From an uncultured bacterium (GTDB taxonomy: Bacteria; Actinomycetota; Actinomycetes; S36-B12): a stretch of 17,166 nt of DNA. Under the pieces are notes generated by a model, which was not told the origin of the DNA, ran no database searches, and was given only the letters and a program-made list of their open reading frames with translations. How positions within the stretch are numbered: the stretch's first letter is position 1; each line of letters starts with the position of its first letter. Shown piece after piece: positions 1 to 6,617 of this stretch. The translations under genes and the position numbers were made by a program. The stretch is from assembly GCA_903908025.1 (NCBI GenBank), contig CAIVQM010000344.1:1-17166 (forward strand). Reading direction: 5' to 3'.

Positions 1-1
1 A

Positions 2-757
2 GCTGCGGAGTATGAGGGTTGGGCGCAACAGGTCGCCTCAACATGGCCAGGCCGCTTCACGTGTGTGCGCTGCTTCGATTATGGGAGCACCGTGGGGTCA
101 GGGTTGCTTGACCCCATGTCACCCGATGTTGATGCGCATGTGTCAGACCTTCGAGATTCGCCGCACGTCAGAGGGCTGCGAATGGTCGTGAGCTTCACCC
201 CCGAGAGTCTGCGGCGCTTTCACGAGGGGTTATGGGACAGGGCGATCGCGGCGTGCGAGAAGCATGGGCTGCCGCTCTTCGTCTTCTGCTCGGGGCACCT
301 TGATATCGCGCATTCGATTGCGATGAGGTACCCCGGCCTCAGGCTGGTCGTGGATCACCTCGGTATGAAGCAGCCCCCGGCGGAGGAGGTTGAGAGCCCA
401 GCGTGGCGTCGCATCCCCGAGCTGCTGGACCTCGCTCAGTTCCCCAATGTCGCCGTCAAGATGTGTGGTGTTCCCAGTCTTTCCTCCGAGCCATATCCGC
501 ACGAAGACACATGGGGCCACGTGCGCCACATCGTCGACGCCTTTGGTGCGAGCCGGATCATGTGGGCATCTGACATCAGCCGGTTTCGTGGCCGCCTCGG
601 ATGGCGGCCGGGCCCCTCGCAGGAAAGGTCGCAGGTGGTCCGAGATCGGCCGACCTACGCAGCCTCCCTCTCGCTCTTTCGAGATACAGCGCTGTTGACG
701 GAAGATGAGAAGCGGTGGGTTCTCGGGGACACGGCACGACGGGTTCTCATTTGGTGA
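2..757 (+). CDS. Amidohydrolase family (Amidohydro_2) protein, 5' end missing
   Basis: The reading frame is open from the first bases of the window, so this is the last 251 residues of a longer protein and the true start lies upstream; the GTG at 65 is internal. It belongs to the TIM-barrel metal-dependent hydrolases of the Amidohydro_2 family, which includes lactonases and non-oxidative decarboxylases. Visible hallmarks are VVDHLG (about 347-364), PNVAVKMCG (about 443-469), the MWASD strand with the likely metal-binding or catalytic Asp (about 560-574), and the C-terminal VLGDTARRVL. The N-terminal metal-binding His motif would be upstream of the window. The gene reads in the same direction as the BVMO gene, 154 nt away, so the two may be co-transcribed. 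A lactonase or ester-hydrolase role next to a BVMO is attractive but is inference; the family call is firm and the substrate unknown. Confidence 0.85.
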   Translation, partial: AAEYEGWAQQVASTWPGRFTCVRCFDYGSTVGSGLLDPMSPDVDAHVSDLRDSPHVRGLRMVVSFTPESLRRFHEGLWDRAIAACEKHGLPLFVFCSGHLDIAHSIAMRYPGLRLVVDHLGMKQPPAEEVESPAWRRIPELLDLAQFPNVAVKMCGVPSLSSEPYPHEDTWGHVRHIVDAFGASRIMWASDISRFRGRLGWRPGPSQERSQVVRDRPTYAASLSLFRDTALLTEDEKRWVLGDTARRVLIW

Positions 758-897
758 TGCGGCCTCGGCCCGCCCGGCGAGGGGACGAAGGACCGCTGCT
801 GGTAATCGCCTCTCGTGCCACCTTGGAGCCACGCATGCCGTACTAGCGGGAATGGCCTGGGTCGATGGGCACGTCACGAGGGATCGAAGGTCACAAC

Positions 898-905
898 AAG
901 AGAGG
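898..905 (+). promoter_or_regulatory. Ribosome binding site that fixes the BVMO start
   Basis: AAGAGAGG lies 6 nt upstream of the ATG at 912. The longer open frame, which begins at 705 inside the preceding gene, has no comparable site, so 912 is the likely start. Confidence 0.6.
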
Positions 906-911
906 TTGGGC

Positions 912-2741
912 ATGTCAAGCAACATTAGCTCGGGCATTGGCGGGGACCAGCAGGGCAACGACTCCGCCAGTGTGGACGTCGAGGCCATGCGGAAGAAGTA
1001 TCGCGAGGAGCGCGAGCGGCGGTTGCGACCCAGTGGGAACGAGCAGTTCCCGGAACTGGTAGGCCCACTGGCGCGCTTCCAGGCGGACCCCTTCGTCGAT
1101 CCTGACTTCACTCGACCCCCGGTCGAGGACGAGGTCGACGTGCTTGTCGTGGGTGGAGGCCTGGGCGGTCTTCTCGCTGGAGCCGAGCTTCGCAAGGCCG
1201 GCGTGAAGCGGATCCGAATTGTGGAGAGGGCCGGAGACTTCGGTGGAGTCTGGTACTGGAACCGCTATCCGGGCGCAATGTGCGACGTCGAGTCGTACCT
1301 CTACCTGCCACTACTCGAGGAAACCGGCTACATGCCGACGGAGAAGTACGCGCACCAGCCTGAGATCTTCGCGTACCTGAAGCTTGTAGGGCAGACATTT
1401 GACCTCTACGACGACGCACTATTCCAGACGGCGATCACGAAGTTGGAGTGGGACGACAACCGCCAGAAGTGGCTCGTGCACACCGACCGCAACGATCGCT
1501 TTGCCGCCAGCCATGTGGTGATGGCCAGCGGCCAGCAGGTCCTCCCGCGTTTGCCGGGCATCGCCGGCATTGAGAAGTTCACGGGGCATGTGTTCCACAC
1601 CAGTCGATGGGACTACGGATACACCGGCGGCAACGCTAGCGGGGACATGCGAGGCCTGGCCGACAAGCGTGTCGGCATCATCGGCACGGGGGCAACGGCA
1701 CTCCAGTGTGCGCCCGAGGTTGCTGAGAGCGCACAGCAGCTGTTCATCTTCCAGCGAACTCCGTCAACAGTCTCCCCGCGAAACAACCATCCGACTGACC
1801 CGGCTTGGGCAGCCTCGCTGCGTCCTGGCTGGCAGCGGGAGCGCATGACCAACTTCGTCTCCATGGCACTGGGCAAGGACGTGTCAGAGGATCTTGTCGA
1901 TGACGGCTGGACCTACGCCTGGAAGAAGCTGGGCAAGGGCCTGGTAGACGCCCCCCTGGGCACGACCAGCAGCTCCGAGGAGGCCGAGCTTCTCGACATG
2001 GAGCTCATCAGTGAGATCCATGCGCGTATCGACAGTATCGTCGAGGACCGGGAGACAGCGGAGGCCCTGAAGCCGTACTACCGGTTCTGGTGCAAGCGTC
2101 CAGGATTCCACGATGGGTACCTCCCCATGTTCAATCGCCCCAATGTCACCCTGGTCGATACGCACGGTCAGGGCGTCGATGCGATCACCCCGATGGGCGT
2201 GATCGTCGATGGCCAGGAGTTCGAACTCGATTGCATCGTCTTTGCCACGGGATTCGACGTGGGTCACGGCTACCTCTCGGCTGCCGGCTTTGACCTCATC
2301 GGGCGAGATGGCCTGAGCCTGTCACAGCAGTGGGACAACGGCCTTCGCACCTTCCACGGCTTCTACGCCGCCGGCATGCCCAACTGCTACTTCATGGGCG
2401 CAACTCAGGCGGGCACCACCGCGAACTTCGTCCACACCCTGTGGGAGCAGGCGGAGCACATCGCGTACGTCGTCAACCGCGTCGCTGAATCATCAGCCAC
2501 TTCGGTGGAGACGACCATCGAGGCCGTGGAGGAGTGGCAGGAGGTCATCCACGGAAACCCGAATCCCGAACTCCTGAAGTTCTGGCAGGACTGCACTCCT
2601 GGGTATTTCACGAGTGAGGGCAATGTCGATAACCCCAAGGGCATCCTCGCCGATCGCTATCCGCAGGGTGCACTCGCTTACTGCGACCTTCTTCGTGAGT
2701 GGAGGGAGGAAGGCTCTCTCCGCGGCCTCATCGTGAAGTAG
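912..2741 (+). CDS. Type I Baeyer-Villiger monooxygenase (FAD/NADPH)
   Basis: This 609-residue flavoprotein should insert one oxygen atom next to a ketone carbonyl, giving an ester or lactone, using FAD, NADPH and O2. Residues 1-75 form a hydrophilic, charged N-terminal extension. The FAD Rossmann motif GGGLGG is at 81-86, followed by GGVWYWNRYPGAMCDVESY (111-129), typical of BVMOs. The BVMO fingerprint F-x-G-x3-H-x3-W-D is complete at 223-234. The NADPH-binding Rossmann motif GTGATA is at 258-263, and a further FAD-contact motif ATGFD is at 445-449. The length fits cyclopentadecanone/4-hydroxyacetophenone-type enzymes, which carry N-terminal extensions; cyclohexanone monooxygenases are nearer 540 residues. 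The start was chosen from the ribosome binding site at 898-905. The next amidohydrolase begins 75 nt downstream, suggesting one transcript. Class assignment is very secure; the substrate is not predictable from sequence alone. Confidence 0.95.
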   Translation: MSSNISSGIGGDQQGNDSASVDVEAMRKKYREERERRLRPSGNEQFPELVGPLARFQADPFVDPDFTRPPVEDEVDVLVVGGGLGGLLAGAELRKAGVKRIRIVERAGDFGGVWYWNRYPGAMCDVESYLYLPLLEETGYMPTEKYAHQPEIFAYLKLVGQTFDLYDDALFQTAITKLEWDDNRQKWLVHTDRNDRFAASHVVMASGQQVLPRLPGIAGIEKFTGHVFHTSRWDYGYTGGNASGDMRGLADKRVGIIGTGATALQCAPEVAESAQQLFIFQRTPSTVSPRNNHPTDPAWAASLRPGWQRERMTNFVSMALGKDVSEDLVDDGWTYAWKKLGKGLVDAPLGTTSSSEEAELLDMELISEIHARIDSIVEDRETAEALKPYYRFWCKRPGFHDGYLPMFNRPNVTLVDTHGQGVDAITPMGVIVDGQEFELDCIVFATGFDVGHGYLSAAGFDLIGRDGLSLSQQWDNGLRTFHGFYAAGMPNCYFMGATQAGTTANFVHTLWEQAEHIAYVVNRVAESSATSVETTIEAVEEWQEVIHGNPNPELLKFWQDCTPGYFTSEGNVDNPKGILADRYPQGALAYCDLLREWREEGSLRGLIVK

Positions 2742-2805
2742 CGGTACTCGGTGGCCGTCACTCCGTGCGCCCCTGCTGACGTGGGCAGCGACCGTCGAGA
2801 GGGGC

Positions 2806-2809
2806 GAGG
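2806..2809 (+). promoter_or_regulatory. Ribosome binding site for the ACMSD-like amidohydrolase
   Basis: GAGG lies 7 nt upstream of the ATG at 2817, within a purine-rich stretch. The in-frame GTG at 2751 has no such site and would add 22 residues unlike the family, so 2817 is preferred. Confidence 0.5.
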
Positions 2810-2816
2810 CGAGAGC

Positions 2817-3830
2817 ATGCCTAGTTCCGTCGTTCCCTCAGCACCTATGCCCGCTCTGCCGCGCCGCGCCGCCATAGATGTCCATGCGCACTTCGTGACG
2901 CCTCGCTATCGCGCATCGGCTCTAGCCCATGGAGCCGGCCATCCGGATGGCACTACCGCACTGCCGGAGTGGGAGCCGAGCGCGGCGTTGAAGGTGATGG
3001 ACGCCGTCGGAATTGCGGCGGCCCTACTCTCGCTTTCGTCGCCGGGGACGACGTTTGTCCCCGACCCTGCCGAACGGGCAGGACTCGCAGCAGCGATCAA
3101 CCAGGACGGTGCCGCCATCGTGGCCGCCCATCCCGATCGCTTTGGGCTTTTGGCGACCCTCCCGTTGCCGGATGTCGATGCCGCTGTAGCGGAAATCTCC
3201 CACGCCTTTGATGAATGCCAGGCGGACGGAATCGGGATGCTGACACATGCCGACGGCGTCTATCTTGGAGATCCCCGGATGGATCCCGTCCTGGCGGCGC
3301 TGGATGAGCGGGCCGCAGTTGTCGCAATCCACCCGACCTCGCCGTGCGGCTGGGAGCAGGTCTCATTCGGGCGTCCTCGATCGATGGTCGAGTTTCCTCT
3401 TGACACTACGCGTGCCGTCTTCAATCTCGCTCTGTCGGGTGCCTTCACGCGATTCCCTCGGATCCGCTGGATCGTGCCGCATGCGGGCGCGGCACTGGGA
3501 GTGCTGGTTGATCGGGTCGATCTCTTCTCTCGCTCGATCACGCCCACCGATCCTCCAGTGGACCTCCTTCACGAACTTGGCCGGTTGTACTACGACCTTG
3601 CCGGCGTGCCGTTGCCAAGGGCCCTCCCGGCCCTTCTGGGCCTCGTCAGCGTTTCCCAGTTGCTCTACGGCAGCGACTTCCCCTTCACCCCCGCCGGACG
3701 CGTCCATGATCTGGCAGTCGCCCTTCAGGAGACTGACCACCTAACCAGCTCAGCGCGCACCGCTGTCCTCCATGCAAACGCGGCGAGGCTGTTCCCCCGA
3801 CTTCAGACTGGCGACAGCCCGAGCGCGTAG
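2817..3830 (+). CDS. Amidohydrolase family protein, ACMSD-like decarboxylase/hydrolase
   Basis: The product is 337 residues, the usual size for the ACMSD-like branch of Amidohydro_2 (2-amino-3-carboxymuconate 6-semialdehyde decarboxylase, 6-methylsalicylate decarboxylase and relatives). These are cytosolic TIM-barrel enzymes with one divalent metal. Visible metal and catalytic residues are the N-terminal H-x-H in IDVHAHF (His23, His25), His172 in AIHPTSP, His222 in IVPHAGA and Asp287 in LYGSDFPF. All expected ligands are present, so the enzyme looks intact. It follows the BVMO gene on the same strand and probably shares its transcript. Decarboxylation of an unsaturated or aromatic acid, or hydrolysis of a lactone or ester from the BVMO, are both possible; the sequence does not decide between them. 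The gene converges on the reductase gene, with a 113-nt gap holding no clear terminator. Confidence 0.88.
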   Translation: MPSSVVPSAPMPALPRRAAIDVHAHFVTPRYRASALAHGAGHPDGTTALPEWEPSAALKVMDAVGIAAALLSLSSPGTTFVPDPAERAGLAAAINQDGAAIVAAHPDRFGLLATLPLPDVDAAVAEISHAFDECQADGIGMLTHADGVYLGDPRMDPVLAALDERAAVVAIHPTSPCGWEQVSFGRPRSMVEFPLDTTRAVFNLALSGAFTRFPRIRWIVPHAGAALGVLVDRVDLFSRSITPTDPPVDLLHELGRLYYDLAGVPLPRALPALLGLVSVSQLLYGSDFPFTPAGRVHDLAVALQETDHLTSSARTAVLHANAARLFPRLQTGDSPSA

Positions 3831-3943
3831 TTGGGTGGGAATGGGGGCGCTACGCCGGGAATCGGTCCGCGGCATGGGCGCAGCGGATCGCGCGGTCGGA
3901 CGACGAACGGCCCTGCAGGAGTCGATCGACGACGCCTACGGTC

Positions 3944-4852
3944 TCAAGCTCGCGGCTCCGCCCCACCCGGTTGTCTCGGCGCAGTGCTGCGTCCGGAGAG
4001 CTGCTCGATGATCATGATGAGCGCTGAATGATCGAGGCCCCCGAAGCCCTGGGCCTTGAGTGAGCCGATGAGCTGCGCGACGATTGCCCCGACGGGAGTG
4101 GCTACTCCGGCAGCGCGCGCCGCTGCCATGAGGATGCCCATGTCCTTGTCGTGCAAGGCGATCCTGAATCCCGGGTCGAAGTTGCGGGCGAGCATCGAGG
4201 TGCCCTTGCGTTGCATCACGGTGCTGCCCGCTAGTCCGCCACCGAGCACCTCCAACGCCGCCTCAACATCCACGCCGTAGGCATCAAGGAACACCATCGC
4301 CTCGGCAAGGAGTGCGATGTTGCCCGCCACAATTAGCTGGTTGGCCGCCTTGACCGTCTGTCCGGAGCCGTTTGGGCCGACGTGGACGATGGTCTTCCCA
4401 ACCGCGGTCAGAACAGGCTGAGCGGAGGCGAAGTCGTCAGCGTCCCCACCGACCATGATCGAGAGGACGGCGTCGATCGCCCCTTGCTCACCTCCGGAGA
4501 CGGGAGCATCGAGGACACGGAAGCCCTGCGCCTTGCCGTCGGCCGCCAACTGTGCGGAGACGTCCGGCCGGATGCTGGAGAAGTCGATGACGAGGGTGCC
4601 CGGCCTCGCCGACGCGAAGACGGCAGCCATCACCTCGGCCACGTCTGGGGAGTCCGGCACCATTATTGCGACGACGTCTGCGTCCGCCACCGCCTCGGCG
4701 ACGCTCCTGGCACCCCGCCCGTTCGCGGTGAGCAACGCATCGACAGCGCTCCTGCTGCGGTTGTAGCCGACGACATCGAAGCCGGCCTTCACGAGGTTGC
4801 GTGACATCGGGGCACCCATGATGCCCAGGCCGACGAAGCCAATGCTCGTCAT
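3944..4852 (-). CDS. Beta-hydroxyacid dehydrogenase, 2-hydroxy-3-oxopropionate reductase-like
   Basis: The product is 302 residues, the standard length for the 3-hydroxyisobutyrate/tartronate semialdehyde reductase family of NAD(P)-dependent dehydrogenases. The N-terminal Rossmann motif GFVGLGIMGAPMSRNL is at 5-20. The substrate-binding signature DAPVSGGEQGAID is at 115-127, and the catalytic lysine region GSGQTVKAANQ has Lys168. The Arg after the second strand (GYNRS, 29-33) suggests NADP(H), but this is tentative. The wording of the motifs is closest to GarR/GlxR-type 2-hydroxy-3-oxopropionate reductases, although 3-hydroxyisobutyrate dehydrogenase remains possible. The start at 4852 is set by AAGGAG (4858-4863 on the plus strand), 5 nt away. 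The open frame runs back to 5365, but that upstream part overlaps the SnoaL gene and has no family similarity. It may reduce or oxidise a small hydroxyacid released by the pathway. Confidence 0.9.
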   Translation of the reverse strand: MTSIGFVGLGIMGAPMSRNLVKAGFDVVGYNRSRSAVDALLTANGRGARSVAEAVADADVVAIMVPDSPDVAEVMAAVFASARPGTLVIDFSSIRPDVSAQLAADGKAQGFRVLDAPVSGGEQGAIDAVLSIMVGGDADDFASAQPVLTAVGKTIVHVGPNGSGQTVKAANQLIVAGNIALLAEAMVFLDAYGVDVEAALEVLGGGLAGSTVMQRKGTSMLARNFDPGFRIALHDKDMGILMAAARAAGVATPVGAIVAQLIGSLKAQGFGGLDHSALIMIIEQLSGRSTAPRQPGGAEPRA

Positions 4853-4892
4853 GATTGCTCCTTCTGGATCTGGTGCCGTTCGCGAGGGAACT

Positions 4893-4911
4893 GTCTGTGC
4901 AAAGAACAGAC
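4893..4911. promoter_or_regulatory. Inverted repeat upstream of the reductase, possible operator
   Basis: GTCTGT (4893-4898) and ACAGAC (4906-4911) form perfect 6-bp arms around 7 nt. The site is about 40 nt upstream of the reductase start, where a repressor would block transcription. The binding protein is unknown; the TetR encoded nearby is one candidate. Confidence 0.35.
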
Positions 4912-4975
4912 GGCGTGAATGGGAGCCCGACCGGACCACCGTAGCCGAGGTGTTCGAGTCGCCCGAGCCAGCCAC

Positions 4976-5003
4976 TTGACACTCGCCTGTCGCGTGCGAC
5001 AGG
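4976..5003. promoter_or_regulatory. TTGACA box followed by an 18-bp palindrome, candidate operator
   Basis: A perfect -35-like TTGACA (4976-4981) is followed after 4 nt by CCTGTCGC (4986-4993), a GT spacer, and GCGACAGG (4996-5003), which are perfect 8-bp arms. No TANNNT box sits 16-18 nt after the TTGACA, so the promoter reading is weak. The palindrome itself is clear and has the size of a TetR- or GntR-type binding site. Confidence 0.45.
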
Positions 5004-5177
5004 TCCGGCCTCGAGAATCTTCCGGAGGTGGATCGACACGAGATGCGGGAGTCCGAATCATGCGCGCCCGGCACGACGGACACGTCGCCTCGGGGTGGTA
5101 GGTTCCGCAGAGAAGATACTAATGGCGGTTCGCGTGTCGTCGGCGACGACGGCGCAATCCTGGAAGGAAGCATTGCT

Positions 5178-5225
5178 ATGCATCTGCAGCTTGAGCCGGA
5201 GTCCACCGCTGGGACGGCCGCATGA
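5178..5225 (+). CDS. Possible 15-codon leader ORF coupled to the SnoaL-like gene
   Basis: An ATG at 5178 is preceded by the purine-rich GGAAGGAAG (5162-5170) at suitable spacing and encodes the 15-residue peptide MHLQLEPESTAGTAA. Its TGA (5223-5225) overlaps the ATG of the next gene in an ATGA arrangement. The SnoaL-like gene has only a weak ribosome binding site of its own, so ribosomes ending here may restart on it. It resembles no known leader peptide and may simply be a translational coupler. Confidence 0.35.
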   Translation: MHLQLEPESTAGTAA

Positions 5226-5623
5226 ACCCGGCGGACGAAGTGGCGATCATTCACCTCTATGCCGATTACAACAAGACGATCGATGAGGGCGACATCGAGG
5301 GCTGGCTCGCGACGTGGGCGACTGACGGCACCTTCGAGCTTCCGTCTCGGGCATTCAACGGTCATGCGGAACTGCGGGGCTTCGGCGAGCGTCGTATCTC
5401 GAGCCTTCCGTCGCAGCCCGTCGGTTCACAGCGGCACTGGAACGCCGAGGTGCAGGTGAGTGGCGACGGAGACTCTGCGAGCGGGAGCTGCCTGCTGATG
5501 GTTGCCGGCCAGGACCGCTCGTCCGGCACCTGGGTGGTCGTCGCACGGGGCAGATACATCGACGAACTCACCAAGGTCGATGGGCGCTGGGCGTTTCGTC
5601 GAAGGACTGCGGCCCTCGACTGA
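5222..5623 (+). CDS. SnoaL-like / NTF2-fold protein
   Basis: The 133-residue product fits the SnoaL_4 group of the NTF2-like superfamily: small alpha+beta cone-shaped proteins that are isomerases, dehydratases, cyclases, lactone-forming enzymes or ring-hydroxylating subunits. The N-terminal helix reads LYADYNKTIDEGDIEGWLATW (about 12-32), followed by a strand and turn with FNGHAELRGFG (45-55). A possible active-site His is in SQRHWNAEVQV (His72). The final strands RGRYIDELTKVDGRWAFRRR (109-128) are typical of the fold. No signal peptide is seen, so it should be cytosolic. The start overlaps the stop of a 15-codon ORF. It converges on the tetR gene, with a hairpin in the gap. The family is secure; the reaction is not. 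In this setting an isomerase, dehydratase or hydrolase role on a pathway intermediate is plausible. Confidence 0.85.
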   Translation: MNPADEVAIIHLYADYNKTIDEGDIEGWLATWATDGTFELPSRAFNGHAELRGFGERRISSLPSQPVGSQRHWNAEVQVSGDGDSASGSCLLMVAGQDRSSGTWVVVARGRYIDELTKVDGRWAFRRRTAALD

Positions 5624-5630
5624 TGATCTA

Positions 5631-5654
5631 GTGCGGCGTGCGCGCGAGCCGCAC
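5631..5654. terminator. Hairpin between convergent SnoaL-like and tetR genes
   Basis: GTGCGGC (5631-5637) and GCCGCAC (5648-5654) form a perfect 7-bp GC-rich stem with a 10-nt loop in the 53-nt gap between converging genes. There is no T-tract on either side, so it could be a weak bidirectional terminator. Confidence 0.4.
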
Positions 5655-5676
5655 AGCGTCGGATAACCGGAAGCCG

Positions 5677-6387
5677 TTACCCGGAGGCGGATCTCTTGCG
5701 AGCCGATTTGCGCCCCGCTCGCGCAGCCCCATTGGTCGATTTGATATCAGCACTGAGTTGTCGCAGTGCCATTGCCGCGTAGTGGTCGGCGATCTCGTCC
5801 AGCGTCAGAGGGCCACCCTCCTGGAACCATTGCGAGACCCCGATCCCCATCTCGAGCAAGGCGTAAGTCGACAGTTGAGCGGAGGGAGTGGAGAAGGATC
5901 CCGCTTTGATACCACGCTCGATCATCGCCTGCCACCGACGCGCGTACGTGCGCCTCTGCTGCCGCACCTCGCCTTGATAAGGCTCCTCGAGGCTCGCGAT
6001 CTCACGGTTTCCCACTCGCACGTCGCGTCGATGGGTCGCGTGGTACCGCACATGCGCCTCCATGGCCAGACGCAACTCGGCCGTAGGATTCCTACTGGCC
6101 TGCGCCTGTTTGCTCGACTCGTCGAACACCCGGATGAGCTCGCGCATGGTCGTCAGCATGATGTCCGCCAGCAGGATCTGCTTCGACGGCACGTGGTTGT
6201 AGAGGCTCGAGGCACGAATGCCGACAACACGGGCGATGTCCTCCATGCCGGTTCCGTAGTATCCCCGCTCCGAGAAGAGGGTGAGTGCCGCCTCCCGGAT
6301 TTCCCACATCCGTCCACTGAAGTGGCGCTCCTGAGGCTTGCTCGCCGTCCACGTGCCAGGGCCGACAACGGGAAGAACTCTGCTCAT
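5677..6387 (-). CDS. TetR/AcrR family transcriptional regulator
   Basis: The 236-residue product has a TetR_N helix-turn-helix domain at about 28-75. It includes REAALTLFSERGYYGTGMED (31-50) and the recognition helix region VVGIRASSLYNHVPSKQILL (54-73). The C-terminal ligand domain carries YHATHRRDVRVGNREIASLE (115-134), similar to regulators of lipid and acyl-CoA catabolism such as the KstR2 type; this suggests a CoA ester as inducer, which is inference. A basic tail (AARAGRKSARKR, 221-232) ends the protein. The start at 6387 is supported by AAGGGA (6395-6400 on the plus strand), 7 nt away. It is divergent from the acyl-CoA dehydrogenase gene, the usual arrangement for a TetR repressor controlling its neighbour and itself. 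Confidence 0.92.
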   Translation of the reverse strand: MSRVLPVVGPGTWTASKPQERHFSGRMWEIREAALTLFSERGYYGTGMEDIARVVGIRASSLYNHVPSKQILLADIMLTTMRELIRVFDESSKQAQASRNPTAELRLAMEAHVRYHATHRRDVRVGNREIASLEEPYQGEVRQQRRTYARRWQAMIERGIKAGSFSTPSAQLSTYALLEMGIGVSQWFQEGGPLTLDEIADHYAAMALRQLSADIKSTNGAARAGRKSARKRSASG

Positions 6388-6487
6388 GCGCCAGTCCCTT
6401 CATTCGCGCCGCTACGCATGCCGCCGACAAACGGGCGAAGTCGCGGCACCGCCTCCGCACCGCCGTCTGGTGCGGGCGATTGCGCAG

Positions 6488-6496
6488 AGAATAGCA
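6488..6496 (-). promoter_or_regulatory. Candidate extended -10 promoter for tetR
   Basis: On the minus strand this reads TGCTATTCT, an extended -10 (TGN plus TATTCT), about 100 nt upstream of the tetR start. No good -35 box accompanies it, which is acceptable for an extended -10 promoter, so support is moderate. Confidence 0.35.
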
Positions 6497-6538
6497 GCGC
6501 CGACCCTGTCCGGTTGAAAAGCCACCGGTACATCCGGG

Positions 6539-6567
6539 TTGACACTCGTCCCCGTGTCTGGTGGGAT
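6539..6567 (+). promoter_or_regulatory. Candidate promoter of the acyl-CoA dehydrogenase/kinase operon
   Basis: A perfect -35 TTGACA (6539-6544) is followed after 17 nt by TGGGAT (6562-6567), a poor -10 that keeps the first T and final AT. The position leaves a leader of about 45 nt to the GTG at 6618 and argues against an earlier start at 6561. Confidence 0.45.
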
Positions 6568-6568
6568 A

Positions 6569-6589
6569 CGAACGGCCATTCGTGCGAAT
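6569..6589. promoter_or_regulatory. Overlapping palindromes, likely TetR operator
   Basis: ACGAA (6569-6573) pairs with TTCGT (6579-6583), and ATTCG (6578-6582) pairs with CGAAT (6585-6589). These overlapping inverted repeats sit just after the candidate -10 of the dehydrogenase operon, around the expected transcription start, where a TetR dimer would block initiation. The assignment to the adjacent regulator is inference. Confidence 0.4.
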
Positions 6590-6599
6590 TGTTAGTCGG

Positions 6600-6608
6600 G
6601 AGAAGGGA
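6600..6608 (+). promoter_or_regulatory. Ribosome binding site for the acyl-CoA dehydrogenase
   Basis: GAGAAGGGA lies 9 nt upstream of the GTG at 6618. It supports that start over the GTG at 6561, which lies inside the promoter. Confidence 0.5.
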
Positions 6609-6617
6609 TCCTCGCGA

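Larger units (their letters stand above)
4853..5221. other. Divergent regulatory region between the reductase and SnoaL-like genes
   Basis: This 369-base gap holds no convincing full-length gene. It contains a GTCTGT/ACAGAC inverted repeat near the reductase start (4893-4911), a TTGACA box followed by an 18-bp palindrome (4976-5003), and a 15-codon ORF with a good ribosome binding site that overlaps the SnoaL start (5178-5225). I could not find a matching -10 box for the TTGACA on the plus strand or a clear promoter for the reductase on the minus strand. Confidence 0.55.

Noticed and set aside
705..911. Upstream extension of the BVMO frame
   Set aside because: It overlaps the previous gene, lacks BVMO similarity, and the ATG at 912 has a clear ribosome binding site.
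230..1195. A 321-codon open frame on the minus strand
   Set aside because: It runs antisense across the end of one real gene and the start of the BVMO, has Arg/Pro/Ser-rich composition and no family motif; it is a by-product of high GC.
4853..5365. A 171-codon N-terminal extension of the reductase
   Set aside because: It crosses the SnoaL-like gene on the other strand and precedes a perfect Rossmann start with AAGGAG at the right distance.
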